Source: Microbacterium sp. oral taxon 186 str. F0373 (GTDB taxonomy: Bacteria; Actinomycetota; Actinomycetes; Actinomycetales; Microbacteriaceae). From it: DNA of 64,000 bases. Positions 46,680-54,832 of this stretch are shown piece after piece. Made by a program: the position numbers and the translations under genes. Under the pieces are notes generated by a model. It had not been told where the DNA came from and made no database searches. It saw nothing but the letters and a program-made list of their open reading frames with translations. The stretch is taken from the NCBI RefSeq assembly GCF_000411455.1, contig NZ_KE150458.1, positions 1 through 64,000 on the forward strand. Reading direction: 5' to 3'. The first letter of the stretch is position 1. Each line of letters opens with the position of its first letter.

Positions 46680-47357
46680 GTGAGCATGTTGGGCGGAATA
46701 CCCCAGGAACACGGCGAGAAGATCGCCGACTTCGCGACGTACCCGGCGGCGCAGAAGGCGGTGTCTCAGCTCGTGGAGGCGGATATCCCCGCCCGCGACA
46801 TCGCGATCGTCGGCCATGGCCTGCGCTCCGTGGAGACCGTCACGGGGCGACTCGGGTACGCGGCGGCCGCGCGCTCGGGAGCAGTGAACGGCATCCTTCT
46901 GGGTCTGCTCTTCTCTGCCATCTTCGTCTTGGGTACGCCGAACGCGGCGATCCAGCTCTTCATCGGCGTCATGCTGGTGGGTATCGCACTGGGCATGCTG
47001 ATGAGCATCATCACCTACTCGATCGTCCGCCGCCGGCGCGACTACACGTCGATCACGCAGGTGCTGGCCGACCGCTACGAGGTGACGGTTCTCCCGCGCA
47101 GCATCCACCGCGCCCGCGAAGTCGTCGGCAAGACGGTGACGCCTGCCGCCGCGCACCGCCCACCCGCGGCGCCGGTCCCCGCACCCACGCCCGACACGAG
47201 CACGCCGCCGCAGTACGGTGAGCGCGTCGATCCGCCGCAGTACGGCGAACGCCTGGCACCGCCCACGACCACTCCGGCCGAACCGGCGACCCCTCCGACG
47301 GACGATGCCGCTGTCGGAGACGGCGGCGAACAGGGACCGACGCCGCCGGAGCGGTGA
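46680..47357 (+). CDS. General stress protein 17M-like membrane protein with Pro-rich tail
   Basis: 225 residues. The N-terminal half has F-A-T-Y-P-A-A-Q-K-A-V-S-Q-L-V-E-A and P-A-R-D-I-A-I-V-G, the YflT/general-stress-17M pattern. Two transmembrane helices (GAVNGILLGLLFSAIFVLG; FIGVMLVGIALGMLMSII) follow, then a Pro-rich tail with two P-P-Q-Y-G-E-R repeats. The function is unknown. CAAGAT (46668-46673) lies exactly six bases before GTG 46680; ATG 46686 is the alternative start. It diverges from the MgtE-like gene and overlaps the next hydrolase gene. Confidence 0.82.
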   Translation: MSMLGGIPQEHGEKIADFATYPAAQKAVSQLVEADIPARDIAIVGHGLRSVETVTGRLGYAAAARSGAVNGILLGLLFSAIFVLGTPNAAIQLFIGVMLVGIALGMLMSIITYSIVRRRRDYTSITQVLADRYEVTVLPRSIHRAREVVGKTVTPAAAHRPPAAPVPAPTPDTSTPPQYGERVDPPQYGERLAPPTTTPAEPATPPTDDAAVGDGGEQGPTPPER

Positions 47358-48010
47358 TGGAGGTCGCGCTGCCGACAGGCGCCGTCGAGGTCTCGACGTC
47401 GCTGGACAAGGCGCTCGACCCGTGGGCCGTGATGGCGCTCGCTCACGGCGCGGGGGCCGGAATGGACCACCCGTTCTTGCTCGGCCTGGCCGCAGCCTGC
47501 GCACGCCAGGGCGTGAGCGTGATGCGCTTCGCGTTCCCGTACGCGCAAGCGAGCCGGAAGATGCCGGGCCCCGCCTCGCACGCGATCGCGACCTGGACCG
47601 CCGTCGAGGCGGCAGCGCGCCAGGCGGTTGACGGTGTGCCGTTCGTCGCGGCGGGCAAGTCCTACGGCGGACGCATGGCGTCGATGGCTGCCGCCGACGG
47701 AGCGATCGCGCCCGCGGCGCTGGTGTACCTCGGCTATCCGCTGCATCCGCCCGGCGCACCGGAGAAGCTCCGCGCCGACCACCTTCCGCAGATCACCGTG
47801 GCCCAGCTGTTCGTCGAAGGCACGAACGACCCGTTCATCCAGCCCCGTGCGCAGTACGATCAGGCCCTCAGCGGATGCCGAGACGCCAGCACCGTGTGGA
47901 TCGACGGCGGCACCCACTCCTTCGAGGTCAAGGGCCGCCGCCGACCCGCCGACCAGATCGGTGCCGAGCTTGCGGACCTGATCGTCCCGTGGCTCCGTCA
48001 GCGCTTCTGA
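47357..48010 (+). CDS. Alpha/beta-hydrolase, KANL3/Tex30-like
   Basis: 217 residues. It has A-L-A-H-G-A-G-A-G-M-D-H-P near the N-terminus, the nucleophile elbow G-K-S-Y-G-G with Ser102, LVYLGYPLHPPG, the acid in VEGTNDPF and the His in DGGTHSFE. This is the Tex30/KANL3 group of dienelactone-hydrolase-like proteins; substrates are unknown. The ATG at 47357 overlaps the preceding stop (TGATG); GTG 47354 would add one residue. It is the second gene of a two-gene unit with the stress protein. Confidence 0.85.
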   Translation: MEVALPTGAVEVSTSLDKALDPWAVMALAHGAGAGMDHPFLLGLAAACARQGVSVMRFAFPYAQASRKMPGPASHAIATWTAVEAAARQAVDGVPFVAAGKSYGGRMASMAAADGAIAPAALVYLGYPLHPPGAPEKLRADHLPQITVAQLFVEGTNDPFIQPRAQYDQALSGCRDASTVWIDGGTHSFEVKGRRRPADQIGAELADLIVPWLRQRF

Positions 48011-48016
48011 ACGCCC

Positions 48017-49447
48017 TCAGCTGGTGACGGTACGCCCCGCGACCCAGGCCTCGACCTCGTCGGCGGTGCGCGGAATGCCCGCAGACAGGTTCACCGGGCC
48101 GTCGGCAGTCATGAGGATGTCGTCCTCGATGCGCACGCCGATACCGCGGAACTCTTCCGGAACGGTCAGATCGTCGATCTGGAAGTAGAGCCCCGGCTCG
48201 ATCGTGAAGACCATTCCCGGCTCCAGAATCCCGTCGTAGTACATCTCGCGGCGCGCCTGGGCGCAATCGTGCACGTCGAGCCCCAGGTGATGACTCGTGC
48301 CGTGGACCATGTAGCGGCGGTGCTGACCGCCGTTGTCGGCATCGAGCGCTTCCTCTGCGGTGACCGGCAGCAGGCCCCACGCGGCCACGCGCTCCGCGAT
48401 GACACGCATGGCCGCTTCGTGAACCGAACGGAACGTCACCCCGGGCCGTGCCGCCGCGAAAGCGGCGTCGGCCGCCTCCCGAACGGTCTCGTAGATCATG
48501 CGCTGGACGGGGGAGAAGGTGCCGCTGACCGGAATCGTGCGGGTGATATCGGCGGTGTAGAGGCTGTCGACCTCGGCGCCGGCGTCGATGAGAATGAGGT
48601 CGCCAGGAAGGACGGCGCCGTCGTTGCGCGTCCAGTGCAGGTAGCAGGCGTGCGGACCGGATGCCGCGATCGTGTCGTACCCCTCGCCGTTGCCCTCGAT
48701 ACGGGCGCGATGGTGGAAGATGCCCTCCACCGCACGCTCGCCGCGCGGGGTCTGGATGATCCGCGGGAGATCGGCGACGATGTCGTCGAAGCCGCGAGCG
48801 GTGACCTCGACGGCGAGGCGCAGCTGGGCGATCTCGTAGTCGTCTTTGACGAGCCGCAGCTCGGAGACGACGCGCGTCAGTTCCGGGTCCTCGTCCAGAA
48901 CGAGGTCGCTCTCTGCCGCCGCGAAGTCTTCGATCGGGGCGGTGGTCAGTCCCAGCTCGCCGGCGACGCCCGCCAGGGCGGGGCGCGGCCCGATCCAGAA
49001 CTCGCCGATGGTCGCGTCGCTGTAGAACTCGGCCGTGGTCCGGTCGGCGCGCTCGCGCAGGTAGAGCGTCACGTCGTGGCCGTCGCCGCTCTCACGCGGA
49101 TCGAAGACGAGGACCGAGTCGGGCACGCTGTCGCTCGCCCAGCCGGTGAGGTGGGCGAACGCCGAGTGCGCGCGGAACGGGTAGTCGGTGTCGTTGGATC
49201 GCTGCTTGTATGTTCCTGCCGGCAGCACGAGGCGCTGCCCGGGGAAGGCTGCCGAGACGGCCGCGCGCCGCGCCGCCGTGTACGGGACCTGCGGTCGCGG
49301 CGAGGGTGTGAGTTCGGGCCGTTCGGCCCAGCCGGTCGAGATGGCGTCGAGGAAGCCGCGCGGGAACGGCTGCTTGCGGTTGGCGTTCTCAACGGGTGCG
49401 CCGGCGGTGTCGGTCGTGGCGATCGTGTCGCTCTCGCTCGTGCTCAT
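48017..49447 (-). CDS. pepP: Xaa-Pro aminopeptidase (M24B, PepP type)
   Basis: 476 residues. An N-terminal creatinase-like domain (YKQRSNDTDYPFRAHSAFAHLTGW) precedes the pita-bread catalytic domain. Dinuclear metal ligands are visible as the two Asp in LIDAGAEVDSLYTADITRT, the His in GTSHHLGLDVHD, the Glu in FTIEPGLYF and the Glu in GVRIEDDI. It removes an N-terminal residue ahead of proline. Start ATG 49447. It is convergent with the hydrolase at 47357 and upstream of the EEP gene on the same strand. Confidence 0.94.
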   Translation of the reverse strand: MSTSESDTIATTDTAGAPVENANRKQPFPRGFLDAISTGWAERPELTPSPRPQVPYTAARRAAVSAAFPGQRLVLPAGTYKQRSNDTDYPFRAHSAFAHLTGWASDSVPDSVLVFDPRESGDGHDVTLYLRERADRTTAEFYSDATIGEFWIGPRPALAGVAGELGLTTAPIEDFAAAESDLVLDEDPELTRVVSELRLVKDDYEIAQLRLAVEVTARGFDDIVADLPRIIQTPRGERAVEGIFHHRARIEGNGEGYDTIAASGPHACYLHWTRNDGAVLPGDLILIDAGAEVDSLYTADITRTIPVSGTFSPVQRMIYETVREAADAAFAAARPGVTFRSVHEAAMRVIAERVAAWGLLPVTAEEALDADNGGQHRRYMVHGTSHHLGLDVHDCAQARREMYYDGILEPGMVFTIEPGLYFQIDDLTVPEEFRGIGVRIEDDILMTADGPVNLSAGIPRTADEVEAWVAGRTVTS

Positions 49448-49502
49448 GGGACAAGTCTCGCACCTCCTCCCTTCGTCGGAGGGCGGCCGACGGCCCCGGG
49501 GC

Positions 49503-50534
49503 CTACCCTTCGGCCTCGTACTGCACGACGAGCGGACGGTGGTCGCTGCCGCTCCCGTCGAGCGAGCCGAGAACGACCGATCCCGTCGGCGTCCAGTTCG
49601 CCGTCGCCATGATGTGATCGATCGGGGTGCCGATCAGCGGCGGCAGCGACGTGGACCACGTGCCCACCGCACCCGATCCGGTGCGGGCCGCGGCATCCGT
49701 GCATCGGCCCAGGTCGCCGCCGTCGACGCCCAGACGAGCCATGTTGTCGACAGTGGCATTGAAGTCCCCGGCCATGATCACGTCGTCGCTCGCGCACTGA
49801 TTCGCGATCCACGTCAGATCGCTGCGCCAATCGTCCATGCGGTCCTGGCGGGGCGCGACCGCGTGGACGGCGACGATCGTGGGGCCGCTTCCGTCCACGG
49901 GCATCGCGACGACGCTGGGGACGGCGGAGGTGTTGCTCGCTCCGTCGGAGGTGGACGCCACGACGGCGTAGTCGCCGAGGGCGGGGGAGATGAGCAGGGT
50001 CGTGGAGTTCGCGGCCCAGTCCGGGTATCCGGGACGCTCACCGTAGTTCTCGTGATGGGCCCACATCGGCGCACCCATCTCGCGCATGGCGATCGCCACG
50101 GCTTCGCCGGTCTCGATCGTCGTCTCGGGCAGAGCGACGACGTCGGCTTTCATCGCCACGGCGGTGCGGGCGATGAGTTCGGCGTCGGTGGCCGCACCGG
50201 CGGTGTTCCAGGTCATGACGCGGATGCTCGAGTCCGTCGCCGGCGGAAGGCTGCCGGTTCCCACACCGCGCGCGAGCAGGATGCCGCCGTTCGCGAGTGC
50301 TCCGAGCAGGGCGATGACCGCGATCGCGCCCGCGAACGCTCGCAGCGGGCGGGCGAGGGCCAGAAGCAGACCGAGCACGAAGAGAGCCCCGAGCACCAGG
50401 ACGACGACAGGGCGCAGGGACACGATCTGGGCGAACGGGAATGTCTGCTCGAGGCGGAAGAACTGTGGCCACGTGACGACCGCCGTGGCGATCGCGGCGG
50501 CCACCGTCACGAGGATTCCGAGCAGGCGCAGCAC
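49503..50534 (-). CDS. Membrane-anchored endonuclease/exonuclease/phosphatase-family protein
   Basis: 343 residues. Three N-terminal hydrophobic helices (to ~100) are followed by an EEP domain outside the membrane, with MTWNTAG, metal-binding Glu in LPETTIETG, AGDFNAT and the terminal SDHRPLV. Members hydrolyse phosphodiesters in lipids, nucleic acids or nucleotides; this one is probably extracytoplasmic. The start is taken as GTG 50534, immediately before the first helix; the longer frame to 50603 adds an Arg-rich segment without a ribosome site. Confidence 0.82.
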   Translation of the reverse strand: MLRLLGILVTVAAAIATAVVTWPQFFRLEQTFPFAQIVSLRPVVVLVLGALFVLGLLLALARPLRAFAGAIAVIALLGALANGGILLARGVGTGSLPPATDSSIRVMTWNTAGAATDAELIARTAVAMKADVVALPETTIETGEAVAIAMREMGAPMWAHHENYGERPGYPDWAANSTTLLISPALGDYAVVASTSDGASNTSAVPSVVAMPVDGSGPTIVAVHAVAPRQDRMDDWRSDLTWIANQCASDDVIMAGDFNATVDNMARLGVDGGDLGRCTDAAARTGSGAVGTWSTSLPPLIGTPIDHIMATANWTPTGSVVLGSLDGSGSDHRPLVVQYEAEG

Positions 50535-50625
50535 GTGTGGGACTCTACGGCAGTGCTCCTGGGAGTTCCCGGACCGCGAATGCCGCAGGCGGGAGCCCCG
50601 CACGAGCCGGCGGTACGCTCGGGGG

Positions 50626-51507
50626 ATGGTCGTGTCGTCGGTTCAGGAGCGGATGCCGCGGTTTCGCGGGCCCAGCGACCTGCACCTGCACTCCGACCAT
50701 TCGGACGGTACTGAGCCGCCGGCGCGGGTGATGGCCGCGGCGCATGCGGTGGGTCTGCACACCGCCGCCCTGACCGACCACGACACCACGTCGGGCTGGT
50801 CCGAGGCCGCAGAGGCGGCCGCCTCGCTGGGCATGACGTTGATTCCGGGCATGGAGCTGTCGGCTCGTCACGAGTGGCGCAGCATCCACGTGCTCGCCTA
50901 CCTGTTCGAACCGGAGCATGCGGGGTTGCGTGCGCTGACCGACCGGATCCGCCACTCGCGTCTGACCCGCGCCCAGACGATGGCCGAGCGGATCGGTCGT
51001 GACTACGACCTCACCTGGGACGACATCCTCGCGCAGACGACGGTCGGGGCGACCGTGGGGCGGCCGCACCTGGCCGACGCGCTCATCGCGCGCGGTTACG
51101 TCCGCGATCGGGGGGAGGCCTTCGCCGGCATCCTGCACCCCGGCAGCGACTACTACGTCGACCTGTATGCGCCGGATCCGGTGACCGCGGTGTCCGCGGT
51201 TGTGGATGCCGGAGGTGTGCCGATCATCGCTCATCCGGCCGGCCGCGGTGGTCTGCTCCCCGCCCAGCTGCTGGGTCGCATGCTCGACGCCGGGCTCGCG
51301 GGATTCGAACTCGGTCATCGGGAAAATCGCGAGCCGGCTCTCGGGGCGCTGCGCGCGCTCGCGGCGGAGCGGGATCTCATCGTGACCGGCTCCAGCGACT
51401 ATCACGGGTTGGGAAAGCCGAACCAGCCGGGCGAGTTCACGACCGCCGACGAGATGGTGCAGCGCATCATCGGGAGGGCGACGGGCAGCGCGCCCGTCTT
51501 CGCCTGA
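50626..51507 (+). CDS. PHP-domain phosphoesterase (TrpH / 3',5'-nucleoside bisphosphate phosphatase type)
   Basis: 293 residues. PHP metal motifs are D-L-H-L-H-S-D-H-S-D-G, A-L-T-D-H-D-T-T-S-G, G-M-E-L-S, R-P-H-L-A-D-A, P-I-I-A-H-P and S-S-D-Y-H-G. E. coli YciV/RNase AM of this group removes short RNA 5' ends and dephosphorylates pAp. TACGCT (50614-50619) is exactly six bases before ATG 50626, fixing the start; the open frame upstream is shadow. It diverges from the EEP gene. Confidence 0.9.
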   Translation: MVVSSVQERMPRFRGPSDLHLHSDHSDGTEPPARVMAAAHAVGLHTAALTDHDTTSGWSEAAEAAASLGMTLIPGMELSARHEWRSIHVLAYLFEPEHAGLRALTDRIRHSRLTRAQTMAERIGRDYDLTWDDILAQTTVGATVGRPHLADALIARGYVRDRGEAFAGILHPGSDYYVDLYAPDPVTAVSAVVDAGGVPIIAHPAGRGGLLPAQLLGRMLDAGLAGFELGHRENREPALGALRALAAERDLIVTGSSDYHGLGKPNQPGEFTTADEMVQRIIGRATGSAPVFA

Positions 51508-51566
51508 CGGCGCGATGCATCAATCCGCCCTGCTCGAGAGGCTGTGGTGGCGGCGCCGGGCCGGGA

Positions 51567-51652
51567 CGCGCGAACTCCGCAGATGGTGACGAACTCCGCA
51601 TCGGATCGCCGATGTGGATGCGGAGGACGTGCGATTCTGCGGAGTTCGTGCG
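51567..51652. repeat. Palindromic intergenic repeat, class D
   Basis: The arms CGCGCGAACTCCGCAG (51567-51582) and CTGCGGAGTTCGTGCG (51637-51652) match at 15 of 16 positions. The 54-base interior holds another GAACTCCGCATC (51591-51602) with a partial inverted partner GATGCGGAG, closed by ATCGGATCGCCGAT. The AACTCCGCA core occurs twice forward and once inverted. It lies between the convergent PHP and DEAD-box helicase genes. The layout (three copies of one core, between convergent genes) matches class C at 37.9 kb, although the sequence differs. Confidence 0.75.
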
Positions 51653-51692
51653 GCGTGAGCGTCCGGCGCGGTGGCCACCGCGGGTCTTGGCG

Positions 51693-53216
51693 TCAGGCGC
51701 CGGCGACGGGGGGAGCGGCCGGCGCGCCGCCAGCCGCGCCGCGGCGGCGCCGACGGCGACGCGCGGGGGCGGGCTTGCCGTCGTGGTGCTCGCTGCCGGT
51801 GCCGTCGTGCGTACCGGCGCCGTCGGCGGAGCGGGAAGCGTCGTCGGACGTGGATGCGGCGGCATCGGCGCCCGCCGATGCACCCTCGGCGAACGTCGAT
51901 CCGACCGCTGACGATCCGGAGCGACGGCGACGGCGACGACGCGTGCCGGCCTCACCGGTCCCGTCGGCCGCGGCATCCACCGCCCGCTCGGGTGCCGGGC
52001 GCTGCGTGCGCACCGACTCCGTCTTGGGTGCCTTGGCGATACGGCCCTTGGTGCCCGCCGGGATGTCCAGGTCGGTGAACAGGTGCGGGCTGGAGGAGTA
52101 CGTCTCGACGGGTTCGGGCTGCCCGAACTCGAGGGCGCGGTTGATGAGCGCCCACTTGTGCAGGTCGTCCCAGTCGACGAACGTGACGGCGATACCCGTC
52201 TTGCCGGCACGGCCGGTGCGCCCGGCGCGGTGCAGGTAGGTCTTCTCGTCGTCCGGGATCGTGTGATTGATGACGTGGGTCACATCGTCGACGTCGATTC
52301 CGCGCGCCGCGACGTCCGTCGCGATGAGCACGTCCTTCTTGCCGGCCTTGAACGCGGCCATCGACCGCTCGCGCGCCTCCTGGCTCATGTCGCCGTGCAC
52401 CGCGCCCGCGTTGAACCCGCGATCGTTCAGCTCGTCCACCAGCTTCTGAGCGGCGCGCTTGGTGCGGGTGAAGACGACCGTCTTGCCGCGACCCTCTGCC
52501 TGCAGGATGCGGGCGATCACCTCATCCTTGTCGAGCGAGTGCGCCCGGTAGACCAGGTGCTTGATGTTCGCCTGCGTCAGACCCTCGTCGGGATCGGTCG
52601 CCCGGATGTGGATCGGGTTGCTCATGAACCGGCGTGCGAGAGCGACGATCGGGCCGGGCATCGTCGCGGAGAACAGCTGAGTGTGTCGCACCGGTGCGAC
52701 CTTCTGGAAGATCTTCTCGATGTCGGCGAGGAAGCCGAGATCGAGCATCTTGTCGGCCTCATCGAGCACGACCTCCACCGCGCCGCTCAGATCGAGCAGG
52801 CGCTGGTTGTTGAGGTCGATGAGGCGACCGGGGGTGCCGACGACGATCTGCGCGCCGGCCTTCAGCTGGTCGATCTGACCCTCGTACGCCTTGCCGCCGT
52901 AGATGGCGACCACGCTCGTCGAGCGGTTCTGGGTGAGCATGTCCATGTCTTCGTAGACCTGGACGGCCAGCTCACGGGTGGGCACGACGATGAGCGCCTT
53001 CACCCCGGGTGCTGGGTCGAGGCCGAGACGCTGGACCACGGGAATGCCGAAACCGAAGGTCTTGCCCGTGCCCGTCTTGGCCTGACCGATGATGTCCTGG
53101 CCGGGCAGCCCCAGAGGAATCGTCTGCTCCTGAATGGGGAAGGCGTCCACGATGCCCTTGGAGGCGAGGGCCTCCACGATGTCGGGATCGATTCCGAGTT
53201 CAGCGAATGTCGTCAC
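51693..53216 (-). CDS. DEAD-box RNA helicase (RhlE/CsdA-like)
   Basis: 507 residues. The Q motif (F-P-I-Q-E-Q-T-I-P), motif I AKTGTGKT, Ia PTRELAVQV, II VLDEADKM, III SATMP, IV VVFTRTK and VI HRAGRTGRAGKTG are all present. The C-terminal ~110 residues are low complexity with two Arg runs (seven R each) around an Ala/Ser/Asp-rich stretch, a likely RNA-binding tail. It unwinds structured RNA in ribosome assembly or cold adaptation. Start GTG 53216 was chosen over the longer Arg-rich frame since T-F-A-E-L-G-I-D begins the conserved domain. It has a ~95-base structured leader. Confidence 0.95.
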   Translation of the reverse strand: MTTFAELGIDPDIVEALASKGIVDAFPIQEQTIPLGLPGQDIIGQAKTGTGKTFGFGIPVVQRLGLDPAPGVKALIVVPTRELAVQVYEDMDMLTQNRSTSVVAIYGGKAYEGQIDQLKAGAQIVVGTPGRLIDLNNQRLLDLSGAVEVVLDEADKMLDLGFLADIEKIFQKVAPVRHTQLFSATMPGPIVALARRFMSNPIHIRATDPDEGLTQANIKHLVYRAHSLDKDEVIARILQAEGRGKTVVFTRTKRAAQKLVDELNDRGFNAGAVHGDMSQEARERSMAAFKAGKKDVLIATDVAARGIDVDDVTHVINHTIPDDEKTYLHRAGRTGRAGKTGIAVTFVDWDDLHKWALINRALEFGQPEPVETYSSSPHLFTDLDIPAGTKGRIAKAPKTESVRTQRPAPERAVDAAADGTGEAGTRRRRRRRSGSSAVGSTFAEGASAGADAAASTSDDASRSADGAGTHDGTGSEHHDGKPAPARRRRRRRGAAGGAPAAPPVAGA

Positions 53217-53323
53217 AGTACGTGCCTGTCTGGCGGTGAGAAGCCGCCGGTGAGGAAGTCCACGCCTTCTACTCATCCGCAGGCGCGGGGGTCTCGATCC
53301 ATCGCCGAGACCTGACCAGCCTA
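53217..53323 (-). promoter_or_regulatory. Promoter and structured 5' leader of the DEAD-box helicase gene
   Basis: On the minus strand TAGGCT (53318-53323) is a -10 giving a start near 53311. The predicted transcript begins with GTCTCG...CGAGAC (53291-53311), a 6-bp stem with a 9-base loop at the very 5' end. A second hairpin, GGCGG...CCGCC, lies closer to the start codon (within ~53231-53252). Long folded leaders are common in cold-inducible helicase genes; regulation here is inference. Confidence 0.5.
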
Positions 53324-53377
53324 CCGGAGGGTGTCGTGACTACCTCGGAAGCGGCGGGTCGCATCTAGGCTGGGGGC

Positions 53378-54094
53378 GTGGTGACCTGGCCCTGGCAGCG
53401 CGATCGCACCGTCGCACGTACGCTGCGCGTGCGCTCTCGCGGCGACTTCGGCGACGTCCGGCGCGTCGACTTCGAAGAGCTGGCTCCCGACATCGACACC
53501 TTCCTCGGGCAAGCTGCGTACCTGCAGCTCGGCTACTTCGAGACGCTCAGCGAGCTGATCGCACCGACCCCCGAGCTGACGCAGAAGGAGTCGATCTCGG
53601 TGGCGGCCGGGGCGGCGCTGCACAAGCACCGCGCGATCCTCGCGCTGATCCGCGAACGCGGCGACGATCCCCTCGACCTCATGCTGCCCTTCCGTGAGCC
53701 CCTCGACGCGTTTCGTCGGTCGACGCACGGTGCACGCTCGCTCGAGACGATGCTCTCGGTGCACATCACGGCGGGCATGCTCGACGACTTCTACCTCGCG
53801 CTGTCTTCCAGCTACGGCGTGACCGGGCGCCGGGTCGCGGACATCCTGCGCGGCGACGACGACCGGCAAGCCCTCGTCGACATCATCACCGACGCGATCG
53901 CCGCCGACGAGCAGTGGAAGTCGCTGCTCGCGCTGTGGGGTCGTCGCCTCGTGGGCGACACGCTCCTCATCGCGCGCGCCGCCCTTCGTCCTCAGACCCT
54001 GGATGCCGCGGAGGAGCGCAAGGTCGAGCCGGTGTTCACCGACCTGCTCGGCGCCCATTCACGCCGCATGTCGGCGATGGGCCTGGACGCCTGA
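53378..54094 (+). CDS. Ferritin-like fold protein (MiaE-like hydroxylase family)
   Basis: 238 residues. Helices carry Y-L-Q-L-G-Y-F-E-T-L, G-A-A-L-H-K-H, E-T-M-L-S-V-H-I-T and A-D-E-Q-W, giving the spaced Glu/His ligands of a diiron four-helix bundle. It belongs to the actinobacterial group related to tRNA-(ms2io6A) hydroxylase; the tRNA substrate is unproven. TAGGCT (53366-53371) is exactly six bases before GTG 53378, selecting the first of two adjacent GTG codons. It diverges from the helicase, as in mycobacteria (Rv3211 and its neighbour, from memory). Confidence 0.82.
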   Translation: MVTWPWQRDRTVARTLRVRSRGDFGDVRRVDFEELAPDIDTFLGQAAYLQLGYFETLSELIAPTPELTQKESISVAAGAALHKHRAILALIRERGDDPLDLMLPFREPLDAFRRSTHGARSLETMLSVHITAGMLDDFYLALSSSYGVTGRRVADILRGDDDRQALVDIITDAIAADEQWKSLLALWGRRLVGDTLLIARAALRPQTLDAAEERKVEPVFTDLLGAHSRRMSAMGLDA

Positions 54095-54124
54095 CGGTCA
54101 GCCGCGCGCGGCGCAGCAGCGAGC

Positions 54125-54415
54125 TCAGGAGATCTTCAGTCGTAGCCGCTCTCGCGCATCGTGGTTCGCACGCGTGCGCGTGAGGACGGCCAGAACGGCG
54201 GGTACGACGATCGCGGGGACGGCGATCGAGAGGATCCACAGCCACGGGTCGAGTGTCGTCTGACCGGCCCAGGTGAGGGGCATCCAGACCAGGCCACCCA
54301 GGACAGCACCGATCACCGGTGCCACGGCGCTACCGCGCGCGGTGCGTCCGGGCATCAGATAGTGCATCACTGCGCCGTAGGCGCCGCCGAAGATGAAGGC
54401 GAGGAGGATGTCCAC
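54125..54415 (-). CDS. Small three-helix membrane protein
   Basis: 96 residues: helix 1 with G-G-A-Y-G-A-V-M-H-Y, a Gly/Pro-rich second helix (VAPVIGAVLGGLVWMPL), a third helix (WLWILSIAVPAIVVPAVLAVL) and a basic tail (RANHDARERLRLKIS). Function unknown. GTG 54415 is preceded by AGGA at five bases. It lies 16 bases after the DUF3107 gene and is probably co-transcribed with it. Confidence 0.75.
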   Translation of the reverse strand: MDILLAFIFGGAYGAVMHYLMPGRTARGSAVAPVIGAVLGGLVWMPLTWAGQTTLDPWLWILSIAVPAIVVPAVLAVLTRTRANHDARERLRLKIS

Positions 54416-54431
54416 GGTCGTCCTCCGAGGC

Positions 54432-54656
54432 TCAGGCGACGAAGCCGACGCGGCGGGACTCCTCCGTGCCGACCTCGATGAACGTGATGCCGGTCGTCGG
54501 GACGATGTAGGTGTTGCCCTTGACGTCGGTGAAGGTGACGAAGGACTCCGAGGCCTCGAGAGCCTTCTGGATCGTGCTCGTCACGGCATCCGCCGACTGG
54601 GCCGACTCGAAGCTGAGCTCTCGAGCGGTGTTCGCGATGCCGATGCGGATCTCCAC
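54432..54656 (-). CDS. DUF3107 protein
   Basis: 74 residues and a near full-length match to the actinobacterial DUF3107 family: V-E-I-R-I-G-I-A-N-T-A-R-E-L-S-F-E-S, then GNTYIVPTTGITFIEVG and a final R-R-V-G-F-V-A. Members are ATP-binding-like small proteins of unknown role (mycobacterial TB9.4/Rv3208A). GTG 54656 is chosen because GAGG lies eight bases upstream; ATG 54680 would add eight residues and has no ribosome site. It stands upstream of adnA and divergent from it. Confidence 0.9.
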   Translation of the reverse strand: MEIRIGIANTARELSFESAQSADAVTSTIQKALEASESFVTFTDVKGNTYIVPTTGITFIEVGTEESRRVGFVA

Positions 54657-54832
54657 GGTGACTGCCTCACTTCTGTTCATGACCCCGCCGCCGTCGGCGT
54701 GCGGAGCGGACCGGTGCGCCGGCCGCACCTCGACTCTACGACACCGGATCGGGAGCGGGATCGCGCCGGAGGCGCTGCGCCGCTCGCTGTGCGCGAACGC
54801 TCGTGTCGGCGCCTCCGGCTAGCGTGAGAGGC

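Noticed and set aside
54657..54832. Search for a gene in the DUF3107-adnA intergenic region
   Set aside because: Beyond the DUF3107 ribosome site and the TAGCGT element before adnA, no ORF, repeat or hairpin stood out.
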